Notes under the pieces: generated by a model
Told to the model about the DNA's origin: nothing
The model's input: the letters and a program-made list of their open reading frames with translations, nothing else
Databases searched by the model: none
In this document: in pieces, positions 50,999-60,901 of the stretch
How positions within the stretch are numbered: position 1 is the stretch's first letter
Layout: each line of letters begins with the position of its first letter
Made by a program: the position numbers and the translations under genes
Assembly (NCBI GenBank): GCA_044222005.1
Contig: JBGANY010000010.1
Location: 28,150-92,149, forward strand
Reading direction: 5' to 3'
Length of the DNA: 64,000 nucleotides
DNA from: Methylotenera_A sp044222005
GTDB lineage: Bacteria; Pseudomonadota; Gammaproteobacteria; Burkholderiales; Methylophilaceae

Positions 50999-52738
50999 TT
51001 AATGCTGTTTTGCCCACGTGACAAACTCGTCAAAAGGCATTGGCTTAGCAAAAAAATAGCCCTGGCATTTATGGATTTTCATTTTTTTGATCAGTGCCAG
51101 ACATTCTTTATCCTCAACGCCCTCAGCCAGCACCTCTTTCCCCAGGCTGTTTGCCAGCATGGCAATTGACTTTACGATTTCAAAATCATGCTGTGAATGA
51201 CTGATATCGCGCACGAATGACTGATCAATTTTGATTAAATCGATGGGCATGTTGCGCAGCCGCGAGAGCGATGAAAAGCCCGTGCCGAAGTCATCCAGGG
51301 CAAGCCTGAAACCGCTTTCAGCTAGCGCTTTGATCACGGCGCTGGTGGTTTCGTTTTCTTCAAGGATGCCGTTTTCAGTGACTTCGAGAATAATGTCTTT
51401 CGGCTGGATCTTCCATAACGCTAGCGCCTGCAGCAGCAGGTGAGGCAGTTCAATATCATATAAATCTTCAGCGCGCAGATTAATCGTGAGGTACACTTTT
51501 AAGTGATGTTTATGTATAAGCTCACTGGATAATCGGCATGCGGAATTGATTAACCAGCGCGTGAATAAGTTGCTTTTACCCAGCTTGTTTAGAATTTCGA
51601 TAGTCAAGCCCGGCGATATGTAGTAGCCAGCCTCTTCCGACCAGCGCAATAACAATTCAGCACCGACACATTTTGAGTTTGACAGATTGACGATGGGCTG
51701 GAAAAACAAAGTCAGACTGTCTCCGGAAAATGCTTCCAACACTTTGAGTTCCATATCATGCTGCGCGGCCAACTGTTTTTCCAGTTCCTGCGAGTACATC
51801 ACAAACTGCTGCTGGCTGGAAAAAGCACTTTCCAGCGCCAGTTTGGAACAGCCATATAATTCATGCGCTTTTTGAGAGGATTTCTTGGCAAATGCACAGC
51901 CAGTGAATGGTGTGACTAGTACTGATTGATTGCCTATGGGCACCATTTGCTCGAAGGCGCGTTGCAGTTTGGCTGCGAGTAAATTGAGTTGAATGTCATT
52001 GTTCAGGTTGGGAATCAGGATATCAAACTGCAAGTTTCCGGTATGGTATAGCTGGTAATCAGGTGATATGTTTTGCTTTAGTCTGAAAGCGAGCTTTCGG
52101 CTTAATTCAGAGGCAAGCTGTTGTGAAAAAATGGGATTATGTTTTGCAACTTGAAAATGTATGGAAAACAAGCCAATCAACGGGTTTCCCTCTTTGTTTT
52201 TGATAGCATGGTCTATGCTGCCCAAAATTAGATTGGCATTAGGCAGTTGCGTAACGGCATCAAAATTGAGTGTGTAATCAAGGCGTAGTTGCTGATGCTG
52301 ATAATTGGTTTCAGCAAACAGATCAAACAAAAAGCAATGCAGTTTGGCCGAGTTGGAGATGCCTAATTTCGTTTTGAATTCAAAACAGCCGAGAAGATTG
52401 AATATGGCTTGCGCGCTTGCGCCATCCTGTATGGCGTTGAGCCACAAAAAAATCAGCTGATTAATATCGGCAGTAAAGGCTTTTAAGTCATGTCCGGATT
52501 GCCAGCTTTTGAGTGCTGAACTCAGCTGAGATAAAAACGGGTTTAATTGCAGGTTTTTTGGTGTTTCCGTTTGCCCAAGCGCTTTAACATTGACTTTCAG
52601 GTTGGAAAACAGCGCTTTTGGTTTAAGTCCGTAGGCATCTAATTTTTCTAAAACAGCTTGTTCAGTATAGGCAATCTCAACTTCCTGTATTTCCTCCTCC
52701 TGAAGTTCTTCACTGGCCGACGTATCTTCCATCATCAT
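50999..52738 (-). CDS. c-di-GMP phosphodiesterase-like protein (degenerate GGDEF + EAL)
   Basis: A 579-residue cytosolic protein. The N-terminal acidic region is followed by a GGDEF-like domain (about residues 155-310) in which the signature is lost, so it should not make c-di-GMP. A C-terminal EAL domain (about 335-575) keeps most catalytic residues: VGAELLLRW in place of E-A-L, EVTENG, LDDFGTGFSSL, IKIDQSFVRD and EVLAEGVED. It probably degrades c-di-GMP to pGpG. It lies 31 bases after the HD-GYP gene and is likely co-transcribed. Confidence 0.85.
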   Translation of the reverse strand: MMMEDTSASEELQEEEIQEVEIAYTEQAVLEKLDAYGLKPKALFSNLKVNVKALGQTETPKNLQLNPFLSQLSSALKSWQSGHDLKAFTADINQLIFLWLNAIQDGASAQAIFNLLGCFEFKTKLGISNSAKLHCFLFDLFAETNYQHQQLRLDYTLNFDAVTQLPNANLILGSIDHAIKNKEGNPLIGLFSIHFQVAKHNPIFSQQLASELSRKLAFRLKQNISPDYQLYHTGNLQFDILIPNLNNDIQLNLLAAKLQRAFEQMVPIGNQSVLVTPFTGCAFAKKSSQKAHELYGCSKLALESAFSSQQQFVMYSQELEKQLAAQHDMELKVLEAFSGDSLTLFFQPIVNLSNSKCVGAELLLRWSEEAGYYISPGLTIEILNKLGKSNLFTRWLINSACRLSSELIHKHHLKVYLTINLRAEDLYDIELPHLLLQALALWKIQPKDIILEVTENGILEENETTSAVIKALAESGFRLALDDFGTGFSSLSRLRNMPIDLIKIDQSFVRDISHSQHDFEIVKSIAMLANSLGKEVLAEGVEDKECLALIKKMKIHKCQGYFFAKPMPFDEFVTWAKQH

Positions 52739-52769
52739 TTGAGGCTACCAGTCATAAACCATTTCTGGT

Positions 52770-54362
52770 CTAAACATAAAAATCACTTGGGTTTAAGCCG
52801 TAGCTATCAGGGGGCAGGCTTTTTATTATTCTGTAGGGCTCGCCTGCCGGCGTTGATGGGCTGTTCAGCAGGTTCAAAATAACAGGCGATGTGTAGCGCG
52901 ATTTGTCGGGCGCCAGCAAGAGCATTAATCTTGGCAGAAGCCTTCGAACCTGGTTCTGTTGTATGACCACGCCCACTTCGCCCGTATTAAGCTCAACCAG
53001 GGAGCTGACTGGATACATGCCCATGAACTGGACCAGCTGATCGATTAATTCACTGCTGAATAGTTTTCCGCTCAATTGATGAATTTTATCCAACGCTTCC
53101 TGGTGAAAAACGCCTTTGGCATAAGATTTATGGCTGGTGATGGCGCAATAGGTGTCAATTAAGCCTGCGATTTGCGAAGTCAGGCTAATCTGGTTTTCTT
53201 GCAACTGATTAGGGTAGCCGCTGCCATCCACGCGTTCATGATGCTGTGCCACCATATCAATCACCGGAAGCGGAATGTCCGGTGTTTTTTCAAGAATTTT
53301 CAGGCTTTCGTCCACGTGTTTTTTTGCGTACTCATACTCTTCACGCGAGAGCTTTCCTTCTTTTAACAGCACATCGGCAGAAAGTTTTACCTTGCCGACA
53401 TCCTGTAGCAAGCCGGCCAGGCCCAATTCTTTAATCTGTTTTTTAGACAGCGCCAGGAAATTGCCGAAAGCCATTAATGTGATTGAGACGTGCAAGGCGT
53501 GATTGTATGAGTAGTCGTCGGTCTGCTTCAGTTTTGCCAGCCACAGCAAGGCATCGGGTACGCGGCCAATACTTTCAACCATACTGTCCAGAATTTCACT
53601 TACAGCGGTCAAGTCGAGATTTTGCTCATTTGCCACCGCATCAAATATCTCTCTGGTAGCCACCTGCGATTGTTCATAAATCGGATAGATAATCGCGATT
53701 TCATTTTCGACAGGCGGCTCTTCCTCGTAAATTGTTACTTTGTAGCCGTCACTGGAATCATTGCCTGCTTTATTGTTTTTAGAACTGTCATCAATCGTGG
53801 ATTTAAGTTTATTGCGTCTGAACAGGTTGCCGAAAAAACCGCCTACATCCTCGGCCAACTCTTTGGCCATTGGCTTTTGCTGAGGATTGGTTTCGGTTTG
53901 ATAGGGTAAGGCTTCTTGCGCCGCCGTATTCGCGCCATATTTCAAGTTATAAACCGTGCCGTCCTGGCTGTTGCGCTCAACATTCCGGGGTGCCTGGTGA
54001 TTTTTTAGTTCGCGAAGAATGTCGAAGAAAGAGGTCTTGTTGGCAAACCGAGGATCTATATTGCCTGCGGGTTTTTTGTCTGAAACAGCCTTTCCAGGAT
54101 CTTTGATGCGTATCACCGCACCTTCGCGTTTGATGGCGACATCTTGTCTGGCTGGGGCGGAAAACAGGCTGCCGACGGATCTGGTACGGTCAATATAGAC
54201 GAATTTGCATATTGACCTGAGCTTGTCCAGGTCGGATTGATCATCCAGCAAAAAGCCTTGCAGCATGAATGGCGTGCCTTCCCAAGGCCTATCCAGATCG
54301 GTCACATACATGCCAAGCTCGAGTCTTTCAGCCGCTATCTGTTCTTTTTTTAAATCAATCAT
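52770..54362 (-). CDS. HD-GYP domain protein with altered metal motif
   Basis: A 530-residue protein. The N-terminal DUF3391-like domain (RLELGMYVTDLDRPWEGTPF) is followed by a long charged linker and a C-terminal HD-GYP domain (about residues 285-430). The HHERVDGSGYP motif is intact, but the HD dyad reads LLQDVGK: Gln-320 replaces the usual His. The DxYDAxT motif is also changed (DTYCAIT). Activity against c-di-GMP is therefore doubtful. The start at 54362 overlaps the deacetylase stop by 8 bases (ATGATTGA). Confidence 0.82.
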   Translation of the reverse strand: MIDLKKEQIAAERLELGMYVTDLDRPWEGTPFMLQGFLLDDQSDLDKLRSICKFVYIDRTRSVGSLFSAPARQDVAIKREGAVIRIKDPGKAVSDKKPAGNIDPRFANKTSFFDILRELKNHQAPRNVERNSQDGTVYNLKYGANTAAQEALPYQTETNPQQKPMAKELAEDVGGFFGNLFRRNKLKSTIDDSSKNNKAGNDSSDGYKVTIYEEEPPVENEIAIIYPIYEQSQVATREIFDAVANEQNLDLTAVSEILDSMVESIGRVPDALLWLAKLKQTDDYSYNHALHVSITLMAFGNFLALSKKQIKELGLAGLLQDVGKVKLSADVLLKEGKLSREEYEYAKKHVDESLKILEKTPDIPLPVIDMVAQHHERVDGSGYPNQLQENQISLTSQIAGLIDTYCAITSHKSYAKGVFHQEALDKIHQLSGKLFSSELIDQLVQFMGMYPVSSLVELNTGEVGVVIQQNQVRRLLPRLMLLLAPDKSRYTSPVILNLLNSPSTPAGEPYRIIKSLPPDSYGLNPSDFYV

Positions 54363-55284
54363 TTTTAGCCAAGCTATTAATATGTGCCCAAGCACTTTGC
54401 GCTAGAGATGATAAATGATAGCCACCCTCAAGTGAAGATACAATCCTGTTTTTCGCGTATTTTGCAGCAAATTCTTTTATGAATTCGGTTATCCACACAT
54501 AATCCTCTTCAATCAGGGTTAAATCTGCCAGCGGATCATTCAAATGTGCATCAAACCCTGCTGAAACAAATATAATCTCTGGCTTAAAACCATCCAAGGC
54601 AGGCGCGAATTCTGACATGACGGCTTTCCTAAACCCTTCGCGCTTGGTATGCGCGGCTAACGGCACATTAATCATGTGATTACTACGCGTTTCTGCGCCG
54701 CTAAACGGATAAAACGGATGCTGAAAAGTAGAGCAGAGCATGACGTTCGGATTGCTGCTGAAGATATCCTCGGTTCCATCGCCGTGGTGAACATCAAAGT
54801 CAACAATGGCAGCCCGTTTGATTGGGTATTGCGACAGGGCGTGCGCGACGCCGACGGCAATATGGTTAAAAATGCAGAAGCCTGCGCTATTGGCGCGTCC
54901 TGCATGGTGACCGGGTGGGCGCACACAGCAAAATGCATTTTTGGCTTTGCCTGTTAACACTAAATCTGTGGCCAGAATGACTGCACCGCTTGCATGCAAT
55001 GCCGCGGACAAACTCATCGGCCCCATAGCGGTGTCGCCGTCTAAGCGCACCAATCCTGCCTTGGGGGCAATGCTGTGAATGTAATCAACATAATCGGCAG
55101 AATGCACACGCTGGAGTTGTGCTTTGGTGGCTGCCGGCGCCTCGTAAAACTGCAGCTTTTCTTTTAAATCGGAAGCATTTACAGCATTCTTTATAGCAGT
55201 GATGCGCGCAGGTGATTCGGGATGGCTGCCGTCCATGACGTGCAGCAAAGTATCCGGGTGCGAAATAAAAGCGGTATTTGCCAT
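54355..55284 (-). CDS. Histone-deacetylase-family (class II-like) amidohydrolase
   Basis: A 309-residue zinc deacetylase of the bacterial HDAC/acetylpolyamine-amidohydrolase superfamily. RPPGHHAGRANSAGFCIFN holds the paired active-site His, VDFDVHHGDGTEDIF and SAGFDAHLNDPLADL the zinc ligands, and EGGYHLSSLA the C-terminal Tyr. The substrate is unknown. It sits 1 base after rsgA. Confidence 0.9.
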   Translation of the reverse strand: MANTAFISHPDTLLHVMDGSHPESPARITAIKNAVNASDLKEKLQFYEAPAATKAQLQRVHSADYVDYIHSIAPKAGLVRLDGDTAMGPMSLSAALHASGAVILATDLVLTGKAKNAFCCVRPPGHHAGRANSAGFCIFNHIAVGVAHALSQYPIKRAAIVDFDVHHGDGTEDIFSSNPNVMLCSTFQHPFYPFSGAETRSNHMINVPLAAHTKREGFRKAVMSEFAPALDGFKPEIIFVSAGFDAHLNDPLADLTLIEEDYVWITEFIKEFAAKYAKNRIVSSLEGGYHLSSLAQSAWAHINSLAKND

Positions 55285-55285
55285 A

Positions 55286-56149
55286 TTAATCGTGATGCTC
55301 TTGCGCTAAATCCTGATAATAACTCAATCTTGATGCCGATATTTTGCCATGATTGACGGCGTTTATCACCGCGCAATCCGGTTCATGCAGGTGTTTGCAG
55401 TTATTAAATCGGCATTTGCCCAAATACGGCCTGAATTCTTTAAAAGCCAGCTCCAACGCTTCCTGAGTAAGATGGTGCAGGCCAAACTCCTGTAAGCCGG
55501 GTGAATCAATCAGGCTGCTGGTTGTATCTAAATGGTATAAATGTGCCGCCGTGGTGGTATGTTTGCCGCTATCCAGCGCGTCGCTCATCACTTGCGTGCG
55601 TACTTGCTGTTCGGGCAGCAGCTTGTTGATAATGGTGGATTTACCCATACCGGATTGGCCTACCAGCACACTTTGATGATTGGCAAGATATGGCCGCAGT
55701 TCAGTAATGTCCTCAACCGCAGACAAATACACGACTTGATAGCCCAGATCCTGATATAGCTGTAGTGTTTTTTTTGCGTCACCAGCATCAGCCAGGTCAC
55801 ATTTATTCAGCACAATCAGTGGCTTGATGTTGGCGGCTTCCGCCGCTACCAGACAGCGGTTGAGCAATGCTTCATAAAAGCTGGGCTGGGTTGCCAGCAC
55901 AATCACGATTTGCGTGACATTAGAGGCGAGAATTTTGCTTTTGAAAGCATTGCTGCGATAGAGCAGGGATTTGCGCGGCTGGCTTGATTCTACAACGCCT
56001 TCAGCGGTGTCGGTGAGCTTGATGGTGACAATGTCACCACAGGCTAAATCGGTTTTTTTTCCGCGCGTGACGCAGCTGATGCGCGATTTGTCTGCCAACT
56101 CAACTTCGTAACGCTTGCCGTAAGCGGCAACCACCAAGCCCTGTAACAT
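55286..56149 (-). CDS. rsgA: Ribosome small-subunit biogenesis GTPase
   Basis: A 287-residue circularly permuted GTPase. An N-terminal OB fold precedes G4 LNKCDL, then G1 GQSGMGKSTIINKL and G3 DSPGLQ, with the zinc-finger C-terminus CRFNNCKHLHEPDC. It matures the 30S subunit. The order of G motifs is diagnostic. Confidence 0.94.
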   Translation of the reverse strand: MLQGLVVAAYGKRYEVELADKSRISCVTRGKKTDLACGDIVTIKLTDTAEGVVESSQPRKSLLYRSNAFKSKILASNVTQIVIVLATQPSFYEALLNRCLVAAEAANIKPLIVLNKCDLADAGDAKKTLQLYQDLGYQVVYLSAVEDITELRPYLANHQSVLVGQSGMGKSTIINKLLPEQQVRTQVMSDALDSGKHTTTAAHLYHLDTTSSLIDSPGLQEFGLHHLTQEALELAFKEFRPYLGKCRFNNCKHLHEPDCAVINAVNHGKISASRLSYYQDLAQEHHD

Positions 56150-56183
56150 CTTCAGGCCCAGCTTAACATTTTAAAATTTGCAT

Positions 56184-56495
56184 TTATTTTTCAAATTTGT
56201 AGTAAGTCTGGTTCAGATAAGCCGCCACATTAAGCTCCTCATCTTCAAACCACTTCAGGCCAAGCATGGTGTTGCAGCTGCGCACTTGAGCCACTAAGCC
56301 TTTGGATGTTTTCACTTTTGGATCTTCGCGCGTGTAAATGCCAGAGCCATCGCCGCCGTAGCTTGAGGCGTGGCAGCTGATGCAGTTTTTTTCAACCAAA
56401 GCCTTGCCCGCTTTAATATCTGCCTTGGCAAACATATCGTTGGCTACAGCATTCAAGCTAAACAAATATAACAACGGCAGTAATATTTTTGTCAT
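56184..56495 (-). CDS. Monoheme cytochrome c, periplasmic
   Basis: A 103-residue exported protein with a signal peptide (MTKILLPLLYLFSLNAVA) and one heme site CISCH. A C-terminal Met in NTMLGLKWF may be the distal ligand. It resembles small class I cytochromes c commonly seen beside the M48 protease and rsgA in betaproteobacteria. The partner is unknown. Confidence 0.85.
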   Translation of the reverse strand: MTKILLPLLYLFSLNAVANDMFAKADIKAGKALVEKNCISCHASSYGGDGSGIYTREDPKVKTSKGLVAQVRSCNTMLGLKWFEDEELNVAAYLNQTYYKFEK

Positions 56496-56527
56496 CGCTT
56501 ATACCTTTCATTCGCTAACATGCAGTG

Positions 56528-57799
56528 CTAATTTGCAGTATACGCTGCTAATTTAGAAATGCGAATGCTGGCGGGCGGGTGAGAGTCATAAAATGCCGAG
56601 TGCAATGGGTCTGGCGTGAGCGTAGAAGCGTTATCGCGGTAAAGCTTAACCAAAGCTTCAATAAGGTGATTAGCACTGGCGTTCTTTGCGGCGTAATCGT
56701 CAGCTTCGAACTCGTTTTTGCGTGAATAACCTGCCATCAGCGGGCGCAGCAAAAATAAAAACACAGGTGATACCAGCAAAAATAAAATCAATGCCATGTG
56801 ATTGCTCGGTGTAGTGACGCCTAATCCATTATAAAACCAGGTCTGATTCATCAGCCAGCCCAGCAGCGCCAAGCCTAGAAAGCATACAAAGAACATCAGG
56901 GCGATACGCTTGATGACGTGATGATGTTTAAAATGCCCTAGTTCGTGCGCCAGTACTGCCTCGATTTCTTCCGTGCTTAAGCGGTCTAATAGCGTATCAA
57001 AAAACACCACACGTTTACTGCTGCCAAAGCCGGTAAAGTAGGCATTACCGTGGCTGCTGCGAGCAGAGCCATCCATCACAAACAAGCCTTGCGATTTGAA
57101 GCCGCATTTAGTGAGAAGCGCTTCAATGCGCGATTTAAGATTTTCATCGGCAAGCGGTGTAAATTTGTTGAATAATGGCGCGATAAAAGTCGGGTAAACC
57201 GCGAGCATGAGGATATTAAAGATGCTCCAGATTACCCATAAATAAAACCACCAATATTGGCCCGCACCCTGCATCAGCCAAAGTGCTGCAAACAGAATAG
57301 GCAGGCCCAATGCCAGGCCGACCAGGCCGTGCTTGATTAGGTCAGTAAAAAACATTCTTGGCGTCATTTTGTTAAAACCGAACTTTTCATCGATGACAAA
57401 GGTTTTATAGTATTCGAAAGGCAAGTCTATGCAGGCGCTGATCAGCATGGCACTGCAAATCACCAATGCGCCGCGAATAATCTCGTGGTCGGTCAAAACA
57501 TTGCGCCAGCTATCGTCCAGCCACTGCAAACCGCCGCCAATGGTGAATGCGGCCAATAATAAGGCTTGCATCACAACCTCAGCCAGTGCCAGCCTGGTTT
57601 TTGCCGTGGAATAGTCTGCCGCTTTTTGATGAGCCTCCAAAGAAATATTCGCAGAAAATGCACTAGGTACTTGAGTGCGGTTTGCTTGCACGTATGCGAT
57701 TTGCCGCGACCCCAGCCAAAGCCGGGCAAGCGTCGTTGCGATGAGTAGAACGATAAAAACGAGTGTTAAAGTTGTCGCAGGTGAGAGTATGGATGCCAT
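56528..57799 (-). CDS. M48 (Ste24-like) membrane zinc metalloprotease
   Basis: A 423-residue multi-pass protease. The zinc motif is AVLAHELGHFKHHH, with a later Glu ligand in RKNEFEADDYAAKNA. An N-terminal CAAX-type region with several helices precedes it. It may act in membrane protein quality control. It is divergent from orn. Confidence 0.92.
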   Translation of the reverse strand: MASILSPATTLTLVFIVLLIATTLARLWLGSRQIAYVQANRTQVPSAFSANISLEAHQKAADYSTAKTRLALAEVVMQALLLAAFTIGGGLQWLDDSWRNVLTDHEIIRGALVICSAMLISACIDLPFEYYKTFVIDEKFGFNKMTPRMFFTDLIKHGLVGLALGLPILFAALWLMQGAGQYWWFYLWVIWSIFNILMLAVYPTFIAPLFNKFTPLADENLKSRIEALLTKCGFKSQGLFVMDGSARSSHGNAYFTGFGSSKRVVFFDTLLDRLSTEEIEAVLAHELGHFKHHHVIKRIALMFFVCFLGLALLGWLMNQTWFYNGLGVTTPSNHMALILFLLVSPVFLFLLRPLMAGYSRKNEFEADDYAAKNASANHLIEALVKLYRDNASTLTPDPLHSAFYDSHPPASIRISKLAAYTAN

Positions 57800-57896
57800 G
57801 ATATTTCTAAATTTAAGTTAAACTACACGTATTCTGAAGCATTTGCAGGGAATTGGTTCACTGCTGGTGCTGTTATACGCTATTTTAATGGAAATC

Positions 57897-58460
57897 ATGA
57901 TGGAAGCCGCAAGCAATAATATCAACAACGATAATTTAATCTGGCTGGACATGGAAATGAGTGGCTTGTTGCCAGATTCAGACCGCATTCTGGAACTGGC
58001 CGTGGTAGTCACTGATGCCGAATTATACGTGCTGGGCGAATCGCCAGTTTTAGTCATACACCAGTCAGACGCGGTACTGGATGGCATGGATGCCTGGAAT
58101 AAGGGCACGCACGGGCGCAGCGGCCTGATTGACAAGGTGAAAGCGTCTACCTTGGATGAAGCCGCCGCTACCGAGCAAATGATTGCCTACTTAAAGCAAT
58201 TTGTGCCTGCCGGGAAATCGCCCATGTGCGGCAATTCTATTTGTCAGGACAGGCGCTTTATGGCGCGTTATATGCCTGATCTGGAAGCCTATTTTCATTA
58301 CCGCAATCTGGATGTGAGCGTATTTAAGGAGCTTGCACGGCGCTGGAAGCCGGAAATTTATTCAGGATTCAAGAAAGCCAGCAAACATGAGGCCTTGGCG
58401 GATATTTACGAATCTATCGACGAGCTGAAGTATTACCGCGAGCATTTTATAATTAAGTAA
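57897..58460 (+). CDS. orn: Oligoribonuclease
   Basis: A 187-residue DEDDh exoribonuclease that degrades 2-5 nt RNAs, including pGpG from c-di-GMP turnover, which fits the neighbouring EAL and HD-GYP genes. Motifs: WLDMEMSGL, MCGNSICQDRRFM, and HEALADIYESIDEL. The start is ambiguous among ATGs at 57888, 57897 and 57900; all give an N-terminus a few residues longer than usual. Confidence 0.93.
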   Translation: MMEAASNNINNDNLIWLDMEMSGLLPDSDRILELAVVVTDAELYVLGESPVLVIHQSDAVLDGMDAWNKGTHGRSGLIDKVKASTLDEAAATEQMIAYLKQFVPAGKSPMCGNSICQDRRFMARYMPDLEAYFHYRNLDVSVFKELARRWKPEIYSGFKKASKHEALADIYESIDELKYYREHFIIK

Positions 58461-58480
58461 AAATAGCCGGAATTTAGAAT

Positions 58481-58518
58481 AAAAAAAGAGGCGTAACATC
58501 ATTTTGTGTATACGCCCC
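58481..58518 (-). terminator. Rho-independent terminator of glgA
   Basis: On the minus strand an 8-bp stem (58511-58518 with 58488-58495, one G-U) is followed by seven T's. Confidence 0.7.
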
Positions 58519-58585
58519 TAGGGAGGAGAAGTTAGCTTTGGAGAAGCTTGATTAATATCAAGCATCAACCATGCCAACTTTCCGT

Positions 58586-60046
58586 CTACTGATTTGAGAG
58601 TGTTTTTTCGTACAGTTTTAAGTAAGCTTTCGCGCTGGAATCCCAGCCAATGTCCTGTCGCATGCCATTGCGCTGAATTTTTTGCCATAACGCTTTGTTT
58701 TTCCAGATGGCCAAAGCGTGTTCAATTGTGACCAAAAGTGATGCACTGCTGACATTTTTCATCACAAAGCCAGTGGCAGTATCGTTGTTAAGGGTGGTTT
58801 CATTGGTGTCGCATACCGAGTCCGCCAAGCCGCCTGTGGCGTTGACAATCGGCGGGGTACCGTAGGCCAGGCCATACAACTGGTTAAGTCCGCATGGCTC
58901 AAAGCGCGATGGCATCACAAACATGTCGCAGCCTGCCATAATGTTGTGCGAGAGATGCTCGTTATAGCCTGTAGTCATGGAAACTTGACCTGGGGTTTTT
59001 TGTGCCAAGTCATTGAAGCTGGCTTCCAGGGCTTTATCGCCACTGCCTAAAATGGCAAACTGGCAGCCTTGTGCGATAAGTTGAGGCATGATTCCGGGTA
59101 ATAAATCCAGCCCTTTTTGATGTGTGAGCCGACTCACTACGCCCAACAATGGTGCATCTGCATCAACATGAAGCCCTAGCTGCTCCTGCAGCGCTTTTTT
59201 AACTGCCGTTTTCCCAGAGAGATCGCTGGCGCTGTAGTTTTTAATGAGACTGGGGTCTTTTTCGGGCGACCATTCTTCCGTATCAATGCCATTTAAAATG
59301 CCGGTCAAATCCTCCTTGCGGATTTGCAGCAGGCCTTGCATGCCAAAACCAAAAGTTTCTGTTTGAATCTCCTGCGCATAGGTCGGGCTTACGGTGCTTA
59401 ATTTGTCTGCGTAAAAAAGTCCCGCTTTCAAAAACGAAATTTGACCATGATATTCAAAGCCGCTGATTTGAAAATTTTCTACCGGGAGCTCTAATGCCTT
59501 AAGCCATCTGACATCATAGCAACCTTGAAAAGCGAGGTTATGCAGGCTTAGAATCGACTTGGTGGTGGAGAAATCCAGCAGCTTCATGTAGGCAGGCGCC
59601 AGGCCGGTTTGCCAGTCATTACACTGAATCAAGTCCGGCTGCCAATTCTGAAGCGGACTGCGCTTGCTGCAAAGCAAGCTGGCCACACGGGAAAGCACAC
59701 CGAATCTGAGCGCATTGTCCAGCCATTCAACACCATGCTTGTCGCTATATGGGCCGCCATCGCGTTCATACAGTTGCGTATTCTGAATTGCGATTACGTC
59801 GGTATCGCTATCTGGCATTTTGCCCATTAATAGGGTACAGGTCTGGCCAAGCACTTCTATGGTAGCGACTGGTGAAACATCTCTTAGTTTTTCTAAAACT
59901 GCCCGGTAACCCGGCAGCAGTATTTTGATGTCGCCATCAAATTCTGCCAGATTGTTCAAGGCCTTAGGCAGGGCGCCGCTTACGTCGGCGAGGCCGCCTG
60001 TTTTAATGAGTGGGTAGGCTTCTGAAGTGGCAAATAAGACGCGCAA
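58586..60046 (-). CDS. glgA: Glycogen synthase (ADP-glucose)
   Basis: A 486-residue GT5 glycosyltransferase. KTGGLADVSGALPKAL is the ADP-glucose binding start; SRFEPCGLNQLYGLAYGTPP is the C-terminal signature and VSRLTHQKGLDLL another. It elongates alpha-1,4-glucan. No other glg genes are in the window. Confidence 0.94.
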   Translation of the reverse strand: MRVLFATSEAYPLIKTGGLADVSGALPKALNNLAEFDGDIKILLPGYRAVLEKLRDVSPVATIEVLGQTCTLLMGKMPDSDTDVIAIQNTQLYERDGGPYSDKHGVEWLDNALRFGVLSRVASLLCSKRSPLQNWQPDLIQCNDWQTGLAPAYMKLLDFSTTKSILSLHNLAFQGCYDVRWLKALELPVENFQISGFEYHGQISFLKAGLFYADKLSTVSPTYAQEIQTETFGFGMQGLLQIRKEDLTGILNGIDTEEWSPEKDPSLIKNYSASDLSGKTAVKKALQEQLGLHVDADAPLLGVVSRLTHQKGLDLLPGIMPQLIAQGCQFAILGSGDKALEASFNDLAQKTPGQVSMTTGYNEHLSHNIMAGCDMFVMPSRFEPCGLNQLYGLAYGTPPIVNATGGLADSVCDTNETTLNNDTATGFVMKNVSSASLLVTIEHALAIWKNKALWQKIQRNGMRQDIGWDSSAKAYLKLYEKTLSNQ

Positions 60047-60129
60047 AATATACCTTCTTTATCATGACGTTGATACGTTATTATAGTGCATAAACGAATG
60101 GCTATAATATAGCCTTAGGGGGTCATAGC

Positions 60130-60513
60130 ATGGGATTGAACGGTTTTGTGGCCGTAGGGGCTGGCGCAGCACTTGGCGCCTGGCTACGTTGGGGATTGGG
60201 CATCATGTTGAATGCGACGTTGCCTGCATTGCCACTAGGTACATTGTTGGCAAATCTGGTGGGCGGTTACTTGATGGGCTTGACGATAGGCGTGTTTGCT
60301 TTGACTTCTAGCTTTTCGCCCGAGGTTCGGCTTTTTGTCACCACAGGCTTTCTTGGAGGATTAACCACTTTTTCCACATTCTCTGCCGAAGCGGCTACTT
60401 TGCTTGCACGCGGGCAATATGGCTGGGCAGCTGCTCATGTATTGATTCATGTATTGGGTTCGCTGGTTTTAACCGGCCTGGGCATACTTACAATACAGCT
60501 GATAAGGGGTTGA
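60130..60513 (+). CDS. crcB: Fluoride efflux channel CrcB
   Basis: A 127-residue four-helix membrane protein. GAALGAWLRWGLG, GTLLANLVGGYLMG and GFLGGLTTFSTFS are Fluc/CrcB signatures with the Asn and Phe residues of the pore. It would export fluoride as a dual-topology dimer. No fluoride riboswitch motif is visible upstream. Confidence 0.92.
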   Translation: MGLNGFVAVGAGAALGAWLRWGLGIMLNATLPALPLGTLLANLVGGYLMGLTIGVFALTSSFSPEVRLFVTTGFLGGLTTFSTFSAEAATLLARGQYGWAAAHVLIHVLGSLVLTGLGILTIQLIRG

Positions 60514-60517
60514 TGCG

Positions 60518-60835
60518 ATGCAAGGAATTTACCTGAAGCTATTCGTTCCAGAGACATTACGCCACCATGGCAACTTGTTATACGAGTGGATTTTGAAGCA
60601 AGCCGAAGCCATCGGCATTCCAGGTGGGTCGGCTGTACGTGCGTTGGCGGGGTTTGGCCGCAACGGGCGCTTGCATGAACAGCACTTTTTTGAATTGGCA
60701 GGTGAACTGCCGATTATCATGGAATTTTTTGCGACAGATGAAGCAATCAATCGGCTGTTGGCGTTGCTAGCGGCAGAAAATCATGCATTGTTTTACATTA
60801 AGTTTCACGCTGAAGCGGCCATTGTAGGTGAATAG
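60518..60835 (+). CDS. DUF190 family protein
   Basis: A 105-residue PII-like DUF190 protein (GNLLYEWILKQAEAIGIPGGSAVRALAGFG). It follows crcB by 4 bases, a frequent pairing. Its role in fluoride tolerance is unproven. Confidence 0.82.
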   Translation: MQGIYLKLFVPETLRHHGNLLYEWILKQAEAIGIPGGSAVRALAGFGRNGRLHEQHFFELAGELPIIMEFFATDEAINRLLALLAAENHALFYIKFHAEAAIVGE

Positions 60836-60901
60836 CTGATGATACGGTGCTGCATTTTTAATGCGGCAATGTTGCCAATGACGTACTTGAAATCAATTAA
60901 A

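Noticed and set aside
60047..60129. Fluoride riboswitch before crcB
   Set aside because: The stretch is short and AT-rich and lacks the conserved pseudoknot sequences.
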